Below, piece after piece: positions 42,121 through 52,110 of a stretch of DNA of 64,000 nucleotides. Location of the stretch: the NCBI GenBank assembly GCA_036245525.1, contig BTPG01000004.1, positions 46,888,823-46,952,822 of the forward strand, written 5' to 3'. The position numbers and the translations under genes were made by a program. The stretch's first letter is position 1; each line of letters opens with the position of its first letter. This DNA comes from Semisulcospira habei (Eukaryota > Mollusca > Gastropoda > Semisulcospiridae). Under the pieces are notes generated by a model. The model made no database searches and was not told where the DNA came from. It saw nothing but the letters and a program-made list of their open reading frames with translations.

Positions 42121-42912
42121 CCAAGCGTGAAGGAGTAGGTGCTCCGGGCACGGGTGGAACAGCGGTTGTCGGGGCTGCTTGAGCATCATGCTGGGTGTGG
42201 GCAGCAGCAGTGGGGGGTCCGTGGCGAGGCTGAGGAGGTCGGTGGTCCAGGACCGGTTCCAAGTGAACGGGGCGACCAGTAAGATGACCGCTTTGCATCC
42301 TCGAAGCTTGAGGAGTACTTTGGGGACGAGGACTGTCGGGGGGTACGCATACGCGATGAGATCGTCCCACAGGATGGAAAGCGCGTCGACTGCCCAGGCC
42401 AGTGGGTCTGGGATCGGGGAGACAAATAGGGGAAGCTGGTGATTCCACCTCGTGGCGACCAGGTCGATCATTGGCGTCTCCCAGTGCGCGCAGATCATCT
42501 GAAAGATGTCCCAGCGTAGGGTCCACTCTGTGTGTAGCAACTGGCCGCACCGGGAGAGAGAGTCGGCCAACACATTCAGGTGACTGGGGATGTGTCGAGC
42601 ACGGAGGGAAATGTTGCGGTCCTCGCACCAGCGCATCAGACGGTGAAGGAGCATGCACAGGTCGGGTAAGCGCGCCCCGCCCTGCTTCTGGATGTAAGCA
42701 ACCACTATCGCGTTGTCGGAGAGGACGAGCAGTTCCTGGTGACTGAGTTGTTCGTCCCACGCGATGAGGGCTTGCCAGACTGCTTGCAGCTCCAACCAGT
42801 TGATGTGCTTGTCCACGAACTCCGGAGGCCAGGGGCCGGACGTCGTGAGGAACCGTGGTAGCAGGTGGGCTCCCAACCAGCAAGACTTGCATCGACACAC
42901 AGGGAGAGTCGA
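42115..42912 (-). pseudogene. DIRS B RNase H and linker
   Basis: CVDASLAGW (first Asp) at the right end, then HINWLELQAVWQALIAWDEQ, LLVLSDNAIVVAYIQKQGG, NVLADSLSRCGQ and a tail with WETPMIDLVATRWNHQLPLF. 42115-42900 is an open frame of 261 codons, but a shift separates it from the first Asp. RNase H would degrade the RNA strand during reverse transcription. Confidence 0.85.
42899..42912. repeat. 14-bp target duplication of RTE fragment (left)
   Basis: ACAGGGAGAGTCGA, identical to 43283-43296. Confidence 0.92.
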
Positions 42913-43282
42913 TCTTCATAAACAGTTGCCTTAGAAGAATTTTGAAAATCCACTGGCCAGAGAAGATCAGCAACGTCAGACTCTGGGAGAGAACAGGGCA
43001 GATAACAGCAGATAATGAAATTGGGCGAAGAAGATGGGGATGGATTGGTCACAGTCTGAGAAAGCCAGCTTCCAGTATCACTAGGCAGGCATTGTCATGG
43101 AACCCCCAGGGAAAGAGGAAAAGAGGCAGGCCAAGAAACACCTGGTGTCGAGACCTCCAAGCAGACATCAAGAGACTGGGAACCACCTGGAGTAAAATCG
43201 AAGGAGAAGCACAGGACATGAGGCGCTGGAGGTCTCTCGTCGACGGCCTATACCCGGGGAGGGGTGACAGGCGTAAGTAAGT
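42913..43282 (+). mobile_element. 5'-truncated RTE LINE fragment (370 bp)
   Basis: Starts TCTTCATAAACAGTTGCCTT and ends GGCGTAAGTAAGT, matching the last 370 bases of the full RTE copy at 51832-55124 with few differences. The open frame encodes NSCLRRILKIHWPEKISNVR through RSLVDGLYPGRGDRRK. Inserted in the RNase H-coding part of DIRS B, antisense to it. Confidence 0.93.
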
Positions 43283-43296
43283 ACAGGGAGAGTCGA
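43283..43296. repeat. 14-bp target duplication of RTE fragment (right)
   Basis: ACAGGGAGAGTCGA. The DIRS B coding sequence resumes here. Confidence 0.92.
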
Positions 43297-44710
43297 GGAG
43301 GCGGAGCGGTCAGGGGAACTCCCAAAGCAAGCCACGACGTGTCCGTCCAATGTAGCAGATGGGGGCAAAGCAACGGAGTCACAGGTACCATGGCAACCAA
43401 ATCGCCGGAGGAGGGACGCCAGTGAAGCAGGAGGTACAGCTGTAGCGGCCGGGCGTAGAGACGACTGAGTGGGAGTAGATCCGCCGCCGCATTCATCAAG
43501 CCAAGGAGCTGCAGCCAGACTCTGGCGGGGGCTGCATCCTGCTGGGCTACCTGGCTGGTTAGAGCGATCTTCAGGATCTGCGGCTCTGGCAAACGCACCC
43601 TGTTGAGGTCGGTGGCGAACTCCATACCGAGGTGTACGGAGCGACGCGAGGGAGTGAGGTCCGACTTGCCTGCGTTGACTAGGAACCCCAACCACGACAA
43701 CAGCCGTATAAGTGCATCCCTGTCCGATGTCAGGTCGGCCTCCGAATGGTTGCGCAGGAGGTCGTCGAGGTAGTTCGACATCGGGCTGGAAGACGACCGT
43801 TGCGCCTCGGCCACCAATGCGTCCATGATGCAGGTGAAAACCCAGGGGCTGAGGTTGAGACCGAACAGCAGTGCCCGAAACTGGTAAATTACTCCGTCGC
43901 AGTCGAAGCGGAGATACCTCCTGGACGCCAGATGCATGGGACATGGCGATGCGTCGGATAAGGTACAGAAGCTCTGAGGGCCCAGGCAGTCTCCATGCGA
44001 AAGGACGGAGCCGTGATGAACGCGTTCAACGCTGAGAGATCGATGACAGGCCACCACTTGCCGCCTGGTTTGGATACCACGAAGAGGCGGCTGTAGAAGG
44101 CTGGGGAGTCGGGGTGTAGTACGACCTCTGTGGTGGCCTTCTGCAAAAGAGCGGCGACTTCTCCACGTAGACCACAGGCCTTGAGCTCGTCTGACAGCAC
44201 CTTGGTCCACAAGGGGGAGCAACGCAGCGGAGGCGGGGAGCGGAAGGCGATCCGAAGGCCCTTGGTAACGGTCTCCAATATCCAGGGGTCGTCTGGGAAC
44301 AGCGAGCGCCACTCCTCGCTGCGCAGCGCAAGCCTTCCGCTGACTGGAGACCCTGGTGCGGTCGGCGGAGGCAGCAGAGGGGTAAAGTCAGGCGGCCCGC
44401 CCGTGCCCTGGGCGACGGGCAAGACGGGGCCAGGTGCGGGCAGGGGCGCTAACAGGTCCGGGACGGCCGAAGGCGGGGCGACGACAAGGGGCCCGCGGGG
44501 GCGCGGAGGCGCGAGGGCGGAAGACGCGGCGGGTCTGGTGGTCCGCAGGGCGCGACCCACGGCCTTGCGGGCGGCCCGAAAGCGATGCGGAGCTGTCTTG
44601 CGAGGCCAACGGTCCGAGTTTGCATCCTTCACGGTCTGCCAGGTCTCACCGAAGAGCAGAGGGCCACCCAGGGGAGCACGGTGCAGCTGAGTCCTCAAAT
44701 CGGGGGGCAT
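43297..44710 (-). pseudogene. DIRS B Gag C-terminus and reverse transcriptase
   Basis: 43889-44710 reads LHRAPLGGPLLFGETWQTVK, a Pro-rich linker, SLFPDDPWILETVTKGLRIA and AFYSRLFVVSKPGGKWWPVI (start of the RT palm). After a shift near 43950, frame 43248-44312 continues with VIYQFRALLFGLNLSPWVFT, the catalytic SNYLDDLLR, FLVNAGKSDLTPSRR and LLGLMNAAADLLPLSRLYAR. The RT is the best preserved of the three DIRS copies apart from this one shift. Confidence 0.87.
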
Positions 44711-45535
44711 TCAGCGGCAGGCCAGCAACATGGCATCCCGACTTAACAGGTCGCAGTTGGAGGCGGCAGCCATGGCGTTGACCGACGAGTGATACGCCGC
44801 CTGGTTGGCCACTTCCGCGAGAGCGAGTAGGTCTCCTAGGAAGGGCGTCAAGGAGGGGTGCCAGGCGTCCTCGATGCGGCGCACGAAGGCTTGGGTCAGC
44901 AGCTCCAGGAATCCCGCGCAGGCCAAGGTGTTATGGACGAGCAAGGCAGTCTTGTCCAGTCCGCGGGGCAGGGCGCGCTTCAGCAGGGCGGCGCCTCCAG
45001 CCTGCACCAAGGCCAGCGGATCCACAGCAGGAAGAGGGCACGTGAACGCCTGGGAGTGTCCCGAGTACCAGTCCTGATGAAAGGCAATGTCGAATCCGGC
45101 TGGCCACCTATGGTCCGAGAAGAAATCGGAGTCCCGGGAACCCGACAGGAGGTGAGCAGAGAAGGCGTCGAGCAGGTCACGAAAGCCGGGAGGCTGCGGC
45201 AGAGACTTGAATCTCTTCACCTGTCTTCCAGCGTCAACAAACGCAGAGATCTTCCTCTTGAGCGGGGACGACGGAAGGCAGTCATCCGCGGGAAGCGTGG
45301 CGGCGATGAGACGAGCAGCTTCGTCCAGGGAAAGCACGGTGTCCGTACAAAACGAAGAGGCCAGCATGGGGGGAACCGAGGTGTCAGAAGGACAGCGAGG
45401 CGAAGGAGAGCGGCTAATTCCACCGAGGAGAGCGGAGACGGAGTCCTCAGCCAGCAGGCTCAGGGTCTCAACCTCCACTGGACGGGGGGAGGAGGTCCGG
45501 CAACACAGACGGGGGCTAAGGGCGATGACATCCAA
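44711..45535 (-). pseudogene. DIRS B Gag-like core
   Basis: 274-codon frame: SPLKRKISAFVDAGRQVKRF, SLPQPPGFRDLLDAFSAHLL, FDIAFHQDWYSGHSQAF, GLDKTALLVHNTLACAGFLE and YHSSVNAMAAASNCDLLSRD. It ends at TGA (44711-44713), immediately followed in frame by ATG of the next segment; elements A and C have no stop at this place, so it is probably a nonsense mutation. Structural Gag function is inferred from position. Confidence 0.83.
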
Positions 45536-46175
45536 GCGCCGGCGGCCAGAGGAGGAGGAGGGGAAGCGACCCGATTCGAGAGGGGGATGTCGATGATGAC
45601 GGGGCGGCGTGCAAGGCGCGGCACGACGTGGCGAAGACCTGTTGCCGCAGGCAGGGCGTCCGGAGCGCGACGAGCGACTGTGACTACACGAACGGTGCCA
45701 ACGAAGCCGATTGGGGGGGTGGGGCTCCTACTAGGGCACCGTCGAGGAGGGGGCAAAGGGGGGCAGGCTGGGCGCGGAGGGGAGGGACGGGACGAGCGGG
45801 AGGCCGGTCGAGGGAAGGACATTGTCAAGCGCGACGAAACTGAAGAACGGTGGGGGCTAGGGTCCCTGGAGCGGCGCGAAGCGTGGTCCTTCCTGCACTC
45901 GCCAACAGGGGAGCGTGAGCGTCTGGTAGAGCTGGAGTAGCGTGAGGGCTCTGAACTGCCCGAAGTCCTCGGACGCGCGGGTAAAGGTCTCTCCGAGCCG
46001 GGCTCAGTGAGGCAGGCTCTCTGCCGGCGAAGCGACTCCCCGTAAGAGTCAGCAGACTTTCTTGGAGACGAGCGAGGACTGACATCGGACATGGGACGGC
46101 GCGTGGCGCGTCTCTCTGAGCCGGGCTCAGTGAGGCGGGCTCACGGCTGTTCAGTTCTTCTACAAACCCACACAA
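45536..46175 (-). pseudogene. DIRS B Gag Arg/Ser-rich region
   Basis: Frame 45460-46092 is Arg/Ser/Pro-rich (SRYSSSTRRSRSPVGEC). Contains two copies of TCTCTGAGCCGGGCTCAGTG about 120 bp apart. It precedes the Gag core on the coding strand, where element A carries its repeats. Confidence 0.6.
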
Positions 46176-47680
46176 TTAGTTAGGGAGTGCCGCGCTAGCT
46201 TATCGAGTGGCGAGGTGACCTAGTTACAGCGCATTCCGATGGGCATCTGGTTACGCCTGGTAGTGGGCCTTCTTTACGCTTACTATTTTATGTGGGCCGA
46301 GTGCCAAATTTGTGCTGGCTTTAAAGCTTTACTGTGCTTTCAAAATACTTTTGTTTGGATTTTCAATGAGTGATATGTGTTAGTGTAACATAATGCTACA
46401 AGTAAGTCCTTTTCTTTTACTGGATAGATTTACCTGTGATTTTTTATAGAAAGTTTTATAGACCAGCATGTGAGTGTAGTTCGCCGACATTTAGAATATA
46501 GTCTGACACACAATATTCCTATTCAAACCACATGGAACAATTGAGTAGTTTGTGCTGGATTTGCCGTGCAGAGCGAGTAAGAGGCAAAGGAAAGACGGAC
46601 TTTAACACTTTAAACTGTGTGTTGATTATGTAGACGATCTTTCTGCTTTTCATGGTATTGACGTTTGTACACATGAAGAAGACAAACATCTGAAAGGAAT
46701 GTGTAGAGAGCCACCGGTAACAAGTACACGCAGGACTCAGTCTCTCTGTGAAATAAACTGTCTTGACACTGATACATTTTAGCCTGCACTGTTCTGTGTT
46801 TATCTAATTTACGCCTAGTCAAAATAGCCATTTGATCACCATTAAGAGTGTTTATTATTTTCACTGTGGGTGCTCCATCCGATTTGTTAGTAAAGTGGAT
46901 TGCTCCTCCGATTTTATAAGATTTAGTGGAATGCTAAACACAACTTCACCTATACAAAGTGTGCAACTGGCACTGCCGCTAACCCTGCATATGAACTGTG
47001 AATTATTTGGAACATTTTCACTGCCTCCGAAATCAACTACATGTGGAGATTACGTTCACCCAAGAACTTTCCGTCTGTCTAACACTGGATTACCAATGAC
47101 GCATCATCCCATTTCAGGACCCACTGAGATCACAAGGTAAATCTATCTGACATTTTGAGAAGTGCTTATCGTAGTGGCTGTATAAGATGATCGTTGGCCT
47201 GAACTATAATTTTTGCAAAAGTACTTTGCATAAGTTAGAACAGTTGAAAGACGTGTCATTTGCAACAGATTTGCATTGTCTTCACAGTAAAATGCGTGCC
47301 GGTTGCCCGTCTTCTAGCCCGTTGCATGCATTGCTCATCTTCATTTTCCTAAGCATGTTTAGTGTCTACAGAAAGCTTATTTTCTTAGCTTTTAAGTGTA
47401 TGTCTTAAATAAAACGTAAGTTCAGTACAGCTTAAGCAACATGCCGTAAATGATCGGCGCCATTAAAATGTATCCCATGCGGTACACGGTCATCGCTAAG
47501 CGTGTACACACATAGCGTGCTCGAGTAAAACAGTGACATGAATAACGCGACTATAGTTGCACAACCGTAACAGATTGCGCTCAGCTCTGTGCTGCCAGCT
47601 GGCGGTATTAACAGAGACGACACGCTGCGCGGCTCCTTATCTTACGGCGCCACACACGCACGCGTCACAAAACTAAATGG
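46176..47680. mobile_element. AT-richer island inside DIRS B, unknown
   Basis: About 1.5 kb without similarity to elements A or C, in clear compositional contrast to the GC-rich Gag region on both sides. GGCTGTTCA (about 46144) and TGAACAGCC (about 47687) are inverted near its edges. Probably an insertion of unknown type; boundaries are approximate. Confidence 0.45.
46832..47140 (+). other. Open frame in the AT-rich island, possible exon
   Basis: 102-codon frame containing LALPLTLHMNCELFGTF and TFRLSNTGLPMTHHPISGPT, followed at 47133-47140 by a donor-like ACAAG-GTAAAT. Not recognised. It may be an exon of the inserted element or a captured sequence. Confidence 0.3.
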
Positions 47681-48188
47681 GAGGCCTTGAACAGCCATGG
47701 GCTCTCTGCCTGCAAGTAGGCTCCCCGTAGGAACCAGCGGGCTTTGTCCGGGCGGGCTCCCTCCTGGAAGCGATCGCGTTGATAGCAGTCCTGCTCCAAG
47801 CGCTGGGCTCCCGCGTCCGGTGTGGCGTCCTTTCCAGAAGGTCGTTGCGGTCTGAAGCGGTCACTGCTCCGGGCATGGTGGATGGCGCCTCGACGCGAGT
47901 CGGATCACACACTAGTGCCGGTCGCTCGCGTCTGTAAAAACTCCATAACTGCGACCAACGCAGCTCAGGCCAGGTGAAGCAGGTGTCGCAAGCGTGGTCG
48001 GAGGCGCATCCAGCGCAGGGGAGACAGACCTTGTGGTTATCCGACGGCCATTGAAACCCTCCGCATTGTGTGCAGGTCAGCACTTGGCAACTGCAACACG
48101 AAACATACCTGGAGGCACGCGGGCGAGGGCCTTTGGGACCCCACCCAGGTAAGGCGAGCCTTCGCAACATAATGGCACAAAACAACAA
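47673..48188 (-). pseudogene. DIRS B Gag N-terminus with Cys/His-rich motif
   Basis: 172-codon frame. Residues about 36-70 read CTQCGGFQWPSDNHKVCLPC, then AGCASDHACDTC, giving C-x2-C-x10-H-x2-C-x2-C-x2-C-x4-H-x-C-x2-C. This is followed by RWSQLWSFYRRERPALV. Element A has the same arrangement. The spacing suggests a zinc-binding module, different from the CCHC knuckle of retroviral-type Gag. Function unknown. Confidence 0.65.
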
Positions 48189-48555
48189 GGTACAAGCCTA
48201 CAAATAAGCGTCTGGTCCTGCAACACCTATCCACGTAACAGCTAGAGGGCGCGGGCACGTGGGGCCCCGCCAAGCTAAGGCGAGCATATGACGCATCAGG
48301 TACAACAAAACACAAGCATGTCACGACAGGTACAGGCATGAAGAAAGCGTCTGGCACTGCAACATTTACCCACGAAATGGCAACCGGGCGCAGGCACGAG
48401 GGGCCCCACCAAGCTAAGCGAGCCATGGACACATAATAGTACCCCAAACAAAAACAACAAGGTACAAGCCAGCAGGTAAGCACCAAATCCTGCAACACCA
48501 CTCAGCTGAAAGAAGAGTGAGCGCGGGCACATGGGGCCCCGCCAAGCTAAGAGGA
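48105..48555. repeat. Four ~135-bp tandem repeats in DIRS B leader
   Basis: GCGGGCACGTGGGGCCCCGC + CAAGCTAAGGCGAGC recurs at about 48118, 48250, 48382 and 48521, with ACAACAAGGTACAAGCC and CTGCAACACCTATCCAC between. They lie upstream of Gag on the coding strand. Confidence 0.82.
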
Positions 48556-48907
48556 ATAATTGGCGCGAAAAGGCCATAGCGAAGATGAAGAATATTTCGT
48601 CCCTGCTCGAACCGGCGCCCAGCCTGGGAGCCGGCCGAGGGCTAACACCTTACCTCTCCGCCGGAGCGGGAATAAGGGAAGGAACCTCCGTAACACCCAG
48701 CAAACTGCACCGAGCAGCCCAAGCAACCCAAGGCGCAGGAGAAGGCAGCAGCCGACGAGCAGGGGACAAGCAGACCCACACAGGGCACAGGCAAGGCCGG
48801 CAAAGCATTAGTCCAACAAGAAGTCAAGGCGTCCGGAAGACCGGCGAAGCAACCGGTCGAACAAAGCAAAGTCCGTAGGCTAAGGCAAACATGTCTGAAC
48901 GGCGTGA
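48556..48907 (-). other. DIRS B leader
   Basis: GC-rich sequence between the tandem repeats and the terminal inverted repeat. No convincing frame. Confidence 0.5.
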
Positions 48908-49105
48908 GCTAAGTAGCATGACTGGTTGGTCACCACGTGACTCGGAACCGGATGGGCAGGAACGGGAGACAACTCTCGGCCCCTCTGGGGGTTCCCCAAG
49001 TGCCTCCCGGGTTGTGTGGTAACACAACGGGTTCTTAGGCTAAAATTGAGTAAGTAGTAGACACTTCCACAAAGTCATGTCATCGGTAATGTTTTTGAAG
49101 AAATA
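48908..49105. repeat. DIRS B terminal inverted repeat (5' side)
   Basis: GTGAGCTAAGTAGCATGACT...GGTTGGTCACCACGTGACTC...CCACAAAGTCATGTCATCGG...GAAGAAATA mirrors 34599-34803. Confidence 0.9.
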
Positions 49106-49170
49106 ATTAGTCTAGCTTAGACAATATTCCTATCAGTAATATCATCGGTAATGTGTTTTGGGGAAACAAA
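49106..49170. repeat. Outer part of DIRS A 5' terminal repeat
   Basis: ATTAGTCTAGCTTAGACAAT...ATCATCGGTAATGTGTTTTG...GAAACAAA is the reverse complement of the outer 65 bases of element A's left end and completes the repeat cut at 34598. Confidence 0.9.
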
Positions 49171-49229
49171 TGGTGACACAAAACAGTGATAGGTACTGCC
49201 ACCCCTAATGCAGAATGTGGAATGATTAC

Positions 49230-49322
49230 CTTGTCTTTATCTTCTGTGGTTTCACGTGGAGGGATGATCTGAGACGGTGTGTATTTCGCTGGGAACAGCC
49301 AGTCACAACACAGCACAAAAAT
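49230..49322 (-). CDS. TMX1: TMX1-like exon e: end of helix and proximal tail
   Basis: 93-nt phase-0 exon with acceptor gatcttcag and donor GTAATC. It encodes IFVLCCDWLFPAKYTPSQ and then a tail ending ETTEDKDK. The hydrophobic start continues the helix of exon d; the Cys-Cys pair and the LFPAKYTPSQ segment sit where TMX1 has its cysteine-containing membrane exit. Its donor lies 59 bases from the right end of DIRS element A, so the 22.6-kb last intron begins almost directly with the transposon. Confidence 0.9.
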
Positions 49323-49771
49323 CTGAAGATCACAAATAGTAAACATGAAAATTATTCTTGATCTCTTATTTTACCTCTACTAAAATTCAGAAAAAGAAAC
49401 ATAAAAATTAGTCTCAGTATGTAGAACCCTGGAGCCATATTTGCAAGTGCGTTATTGTAGTGCTGAATTTACACAGACTTGTGGGAAAAAACACTTTGGT
49501 AAGCAAAAGATCCTCAGACCACCATCAGCCCTAGCTGGCCCGCGCATGGCTGTGCGCATCAGCCTGCTAAGGCTGATATCAACCCAATAACCTCTTGCCC
49601 ACTGGTATACCAGTGGCAGCCAGGGCCCTGTGAGCATCATGTCAGATAGATAGTATCAGAGCGCATAATACTGCAGCTGACCTGTACGTGTAAATGTACG
49701 AGGGAATTTGTATCCATTCACATTTCCTATAGTCATGCAGTCAGATTCTCAGCTTTGTGTTAGTGTGTGGG

Positions 49772-49860
49772 TTAACCACTTGGCTCTCGGGAGTGGTTTT
49801 TGTTGTGGCGATTCCTGCAGGAATCATCAAAACAAATATCACTACCAATATTCCATTTAA
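49772..49860. repeat. TTAA hairpin MITE family II (copy d)
   Basis: TTAACCACTTGGCTCTCGGG to ATTCCA-TTTAA; centre GATTCCTGCAGGAATC. Its right TTAA is shared with the next element. Confidence 0.8.
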
Positions 49861-50075
49861 CACCAAGACCACAGTCATTTCCTAAATATTGGAGGTGCTA
49901 CTTAAGGACTATGTACATGCTGAAGGAGATGGATTGCCCATGATAATTCAAGGGTAGTGCCAGATGAGCTTGGCGCCTGAAGGCGCCTGAAGGCGCCAAG
50001 CTCATCTGGCACTACCCTTGAATTATCATGGGCAATCCGTATCCCGTTGTAGGGCGTTGGGGCTAAATGGGTTAA
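49857..50075. repeat. TTAA hairpin MITE family I, abutting family II
   Basis: 219 bp from TTAACACCAAGACC to GGGGCTAAATGGG-TTAA. The loop is slightly enlarged by a duplicated GGCGCCTGAA. Lies in the intron between exons d and e. Confidence 0.87.
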
Positions 50076-50355
50076 TGAAATGAATGACACAGACTTAAGA
50101 GACATAGAGGTAACTGATGTTGTGAAGATGGGGCTGCTAGTCACGGTGGGAGTCAGTTTTATGGACACTAGCTGATAGTAGTATCTGACAGAGCAGAGGG
50201 TGTCAAGTGTGGCAACTGGCATACCACGTTCACATGCTCATGTTGTAAATCCTCACATCATAACTCCATCACTCCTAAACATCAAGAAACCAAGTATGAC
50301 TCTGCCAAAATCCCCAAAATTTCTTTGTGATGACAGTCACGTTAACGTGTCTGCT

Positions 50356-50412
50356 GGTCAGTGATTTTAGACCTTACAGCAGAGGCCACAAGGTGCAGAC
50401 TCACAGACCAAC
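50356..50412. repeat. Palindromic repeat family V (copy 5)
   Basis: GGTCAGTGATTTTAGACCTTACAGC and a degraded complement AGGTGCAGACTCACAGACC (each about 20 bp, eroded). Confidence 0.5.
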
Positions 50413-50479
50413 ACACATACAATGATCATGCATGTGGAGTGGAAACCATAACACTCTGTTCATGAGAGCCAGTACTCAC

Positions 50480-50581
50480 CAAACCCAAGAAGAGTCCAGT
50501 AATGATGGTCATCACAGCAAAAATCAGGTAACAGCCCCATTCCGGAATGCCATATTCTGTTGTCATGGTTGAGTAGAAGCC
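50480..50581 (-). CDS. TMX1: TMX1-like exon d: transmembrane helix
   Basis: 102-nt phase-0 exon with acceptor tttctacag and donor GTGAGT. It reads GFYSTMTTEYGIPEWGCY followed by a hydrophobic run (LIFAVMTIITGLFLGL), the single-pass transmembrane helix. The YGIPEWGCY motif is comparable to LGLPVWGSY of TMX1. By family knowledge the thioredoxin domain would lie in the ER lumen and the tail in the cytosol. Confidence 0.9.
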
Positions 50582-50663
50582 CTGTAGAAAAGAAAATATT
50601 ATTGTAACACATGTATGTATTACCGTAAGACAAGAAATCACAGCCAATAATTACGTCATACCC

Positions 50664-50754
50664 ATAACCCTTTGGCTGGTGGTAGCATTTTTTGTCGTGA
50701 TGATCCCTGCAGGAATCATCGCGACAGAAAGCGCCACCATTAGCCAAAGGGTTA
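50664..50754. repeat. Hairpin MITE family II (copy e)
   Basis: ATAACCCTTTGGCTGGTGGT to ACCATTAGCCAAAGGGTTAT; centre GATGATCCCTGCAGGAATCATC. The outer T of each TTAA has mutated symmetrically to A/T. Confidence 0.82.
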
Positions 50755-51013
50755 TCTTTGCTCTTATGACAAGGTCAGTATGACAAACTTCAGATAAAAC
50801 AACACTTTGTCAGAGGTCCTGACCCTTTATATATACAGTATACATTATTTAGGAAATAACAACAATCCAATCTGGGTCCCCTGGCTTTTTTTATATTTGA
50901 AGCTTACTGCAACAAATTTAATCTAGATGTAGATTGAGGAAAAAAGTCACCTGCTGATCACAGATGTATTCTCAGACTAGAGCAATGACATCTTGCAATT
51001 GACAACCAAAACT

Positions 51014-51110
51014 TGGGGGGGGGGGGGGGGGGGGAAGGGGATTTTTTTTTTTTTTTTTTTTTTTTTGGGGTGGGTGGGAGGGGGTGGGGGGGGGGAGGGT
51101 CTTCAAGCAG
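51014..51110. repeat. G-run, T-run and G-rich tract
   Basis: About 19 G, a short AAGGGGA, about 25 T, then G-rich sequence. Lies 68 bases downstream of exon c's donor on the minus strand. Confidence 0.92.
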
Positions 51111-51178
51111 GTGCATTTGGTTGCCATTAAATAATCTAATGATGATGATTAAACCTTCCAAACAAATGATTTCCTCAC

Positions 51179-51224
51179 CCTGATGACCATCGCAAATTTG
51201 AAGAAAAAGCCCACTATTCCCATT
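51179..51224 (-). CDS. TMX1: TMX1-like micro-exon c: membrane-proximal segment
   Basis: 46-nt exon with acceptor cttttgcag and donor GTGAGG. It encodes MGIVGFFFKFAMVIR after completing a split Gln codon. This short hydrophobic/basic segment corresponds in position to the TMX1 stretch between the SSW motif and the main transmembrane helix. The phase fits on both sides: it enters with one base and leaves in phase 0. Its intron side toward exon b is 5.9 kb and holds a full RTE insertion. Confidence 0.86.
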
Positions 51225-51819
51225 CTGCAAAAGATTCAAGATTCAAGAAAACTTTATTGTCTGTTCTAAAATAAATGAAACAGAAAATTGTCTTTAGGTT
51301 CCATGCGCTCTATTGTTTCTAAAAGACTTAAAATAAGAAGACATAACAATGTGGGTACAAGTAAAAAGCACATAAACATTTAATTATTCTAGCATCACAC
51401 ATAATAAATTATAAATATTAATAATTCTTACACACACACACACACACACAGCGCGCACTATCAAATTTGGTATATCAGTAAAAGATAAATTAAAATAGAT
51501 TAAACTCAGCACCTTAATTCTAAAAACGAAAACCTGTGTTTGACTCTGGAGATGAACTTATTGCACATATCATGTCCTAAGGTAGTTTTGGCACTAAATA
51601 AAACGCAATACAGAGCGACATGAGATACCTATAGTGGCAAAAGAGTCGCATGGAAAAAGAAAAAAAGCATGAAAAACGTTTCCATTCAATTTCATGTAAA
51701 CCTAAACAATCTCAAGGTACATGGAAATGTTAAACTTCTCAATCACAAGACGAAGAAGAAAAAGCTTGCTTTGTCTGCCTTGTCCTTGGTCTACTAGCAA
51801 ACACTTTTTCAGGCTGAGG
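51225..51819. other. Intronic sequence, (CA)n at 51431-51450
   Basis: AT-rich intron of the TMX1-like gene. Nothing else recognised. Confidence 0.5.
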
Positions 51820-51831
51820 GGAGAGAACAGT
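51820..51831. repeat. 12-bp target duplication of the RTE LINE (left)
   Basis: GGAGAGAACAGT, identical to 55125-55136. Confidence 0.9.
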
Positions 51832-52110
51832 CCTCGCGCTGGGACCATATGGCGTTGAGGCGCGTCCCCTGGGTGGTGGATAGGGGGTCCCTTGCGAGAG
51901 GGGTGCACCGATTGAAATAAGGTGCCGTGAACCAACATGGTCTAAGGGAAGGTGACCCCGACAGAAAACCCCTGGTCCTCCTAGTAAGGGGGTTGGGCGT
52001 GGGGGTAGCTTCCCCACCCTGCAAATAAGGAAATAGCTACAAAAACGCCGACGAAAAGACAAACAGCAATTCCTTTCCTGGAGGAGAAAGGTTCTTCTAC
52101 CAGAAGATTT

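Larger units (their letters stand above)
34599..49105 (-). mobile_element. DIRS-like retrotransposon B (nested in A)
   Basis: 14.5 kb as found, about 8.1 kb without its own LINE insertions. Terminal inverted repeats are at 34599-34803 and 48908-49105. Minus-strand order is leader repeats, Gag, RT-RNase H, tyrosine recombinase, internal complementary region. Removing 34599-49105 leaves GGCTAAA-ATTAGTCTAGC, identical to the complement of element A's other end, so the insertion made neither duplication nor deletion. Confidence 0.93.
27691..49170 (-). mobile_element. DIRS-like retrotransposon A (interrupted by B)
   Basis: Minus-strand element. Its two terminal inverted repeats are at 27691-27902 and, split by element B, at 34465-34598 plus 49106-49170. 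Without B it is about 6.97 kb. Coding order on the minus strand is Gag, RT-RNase H, tyrosine recombinase, then an internal complementary region, which is the DIRS1 arrangement. All reading frames carry shifts or stops. No target duplication flanks it. It fills the last intron of the TMX1-like gene in the gene's orientation. Confidence 0.9.

Noticed and set aside
44858..45940. 360-codon plus-strand frame
   Set aside because: Antisense shadow of the GC-rich DIRS B Gag frame, which matches elements A and C.
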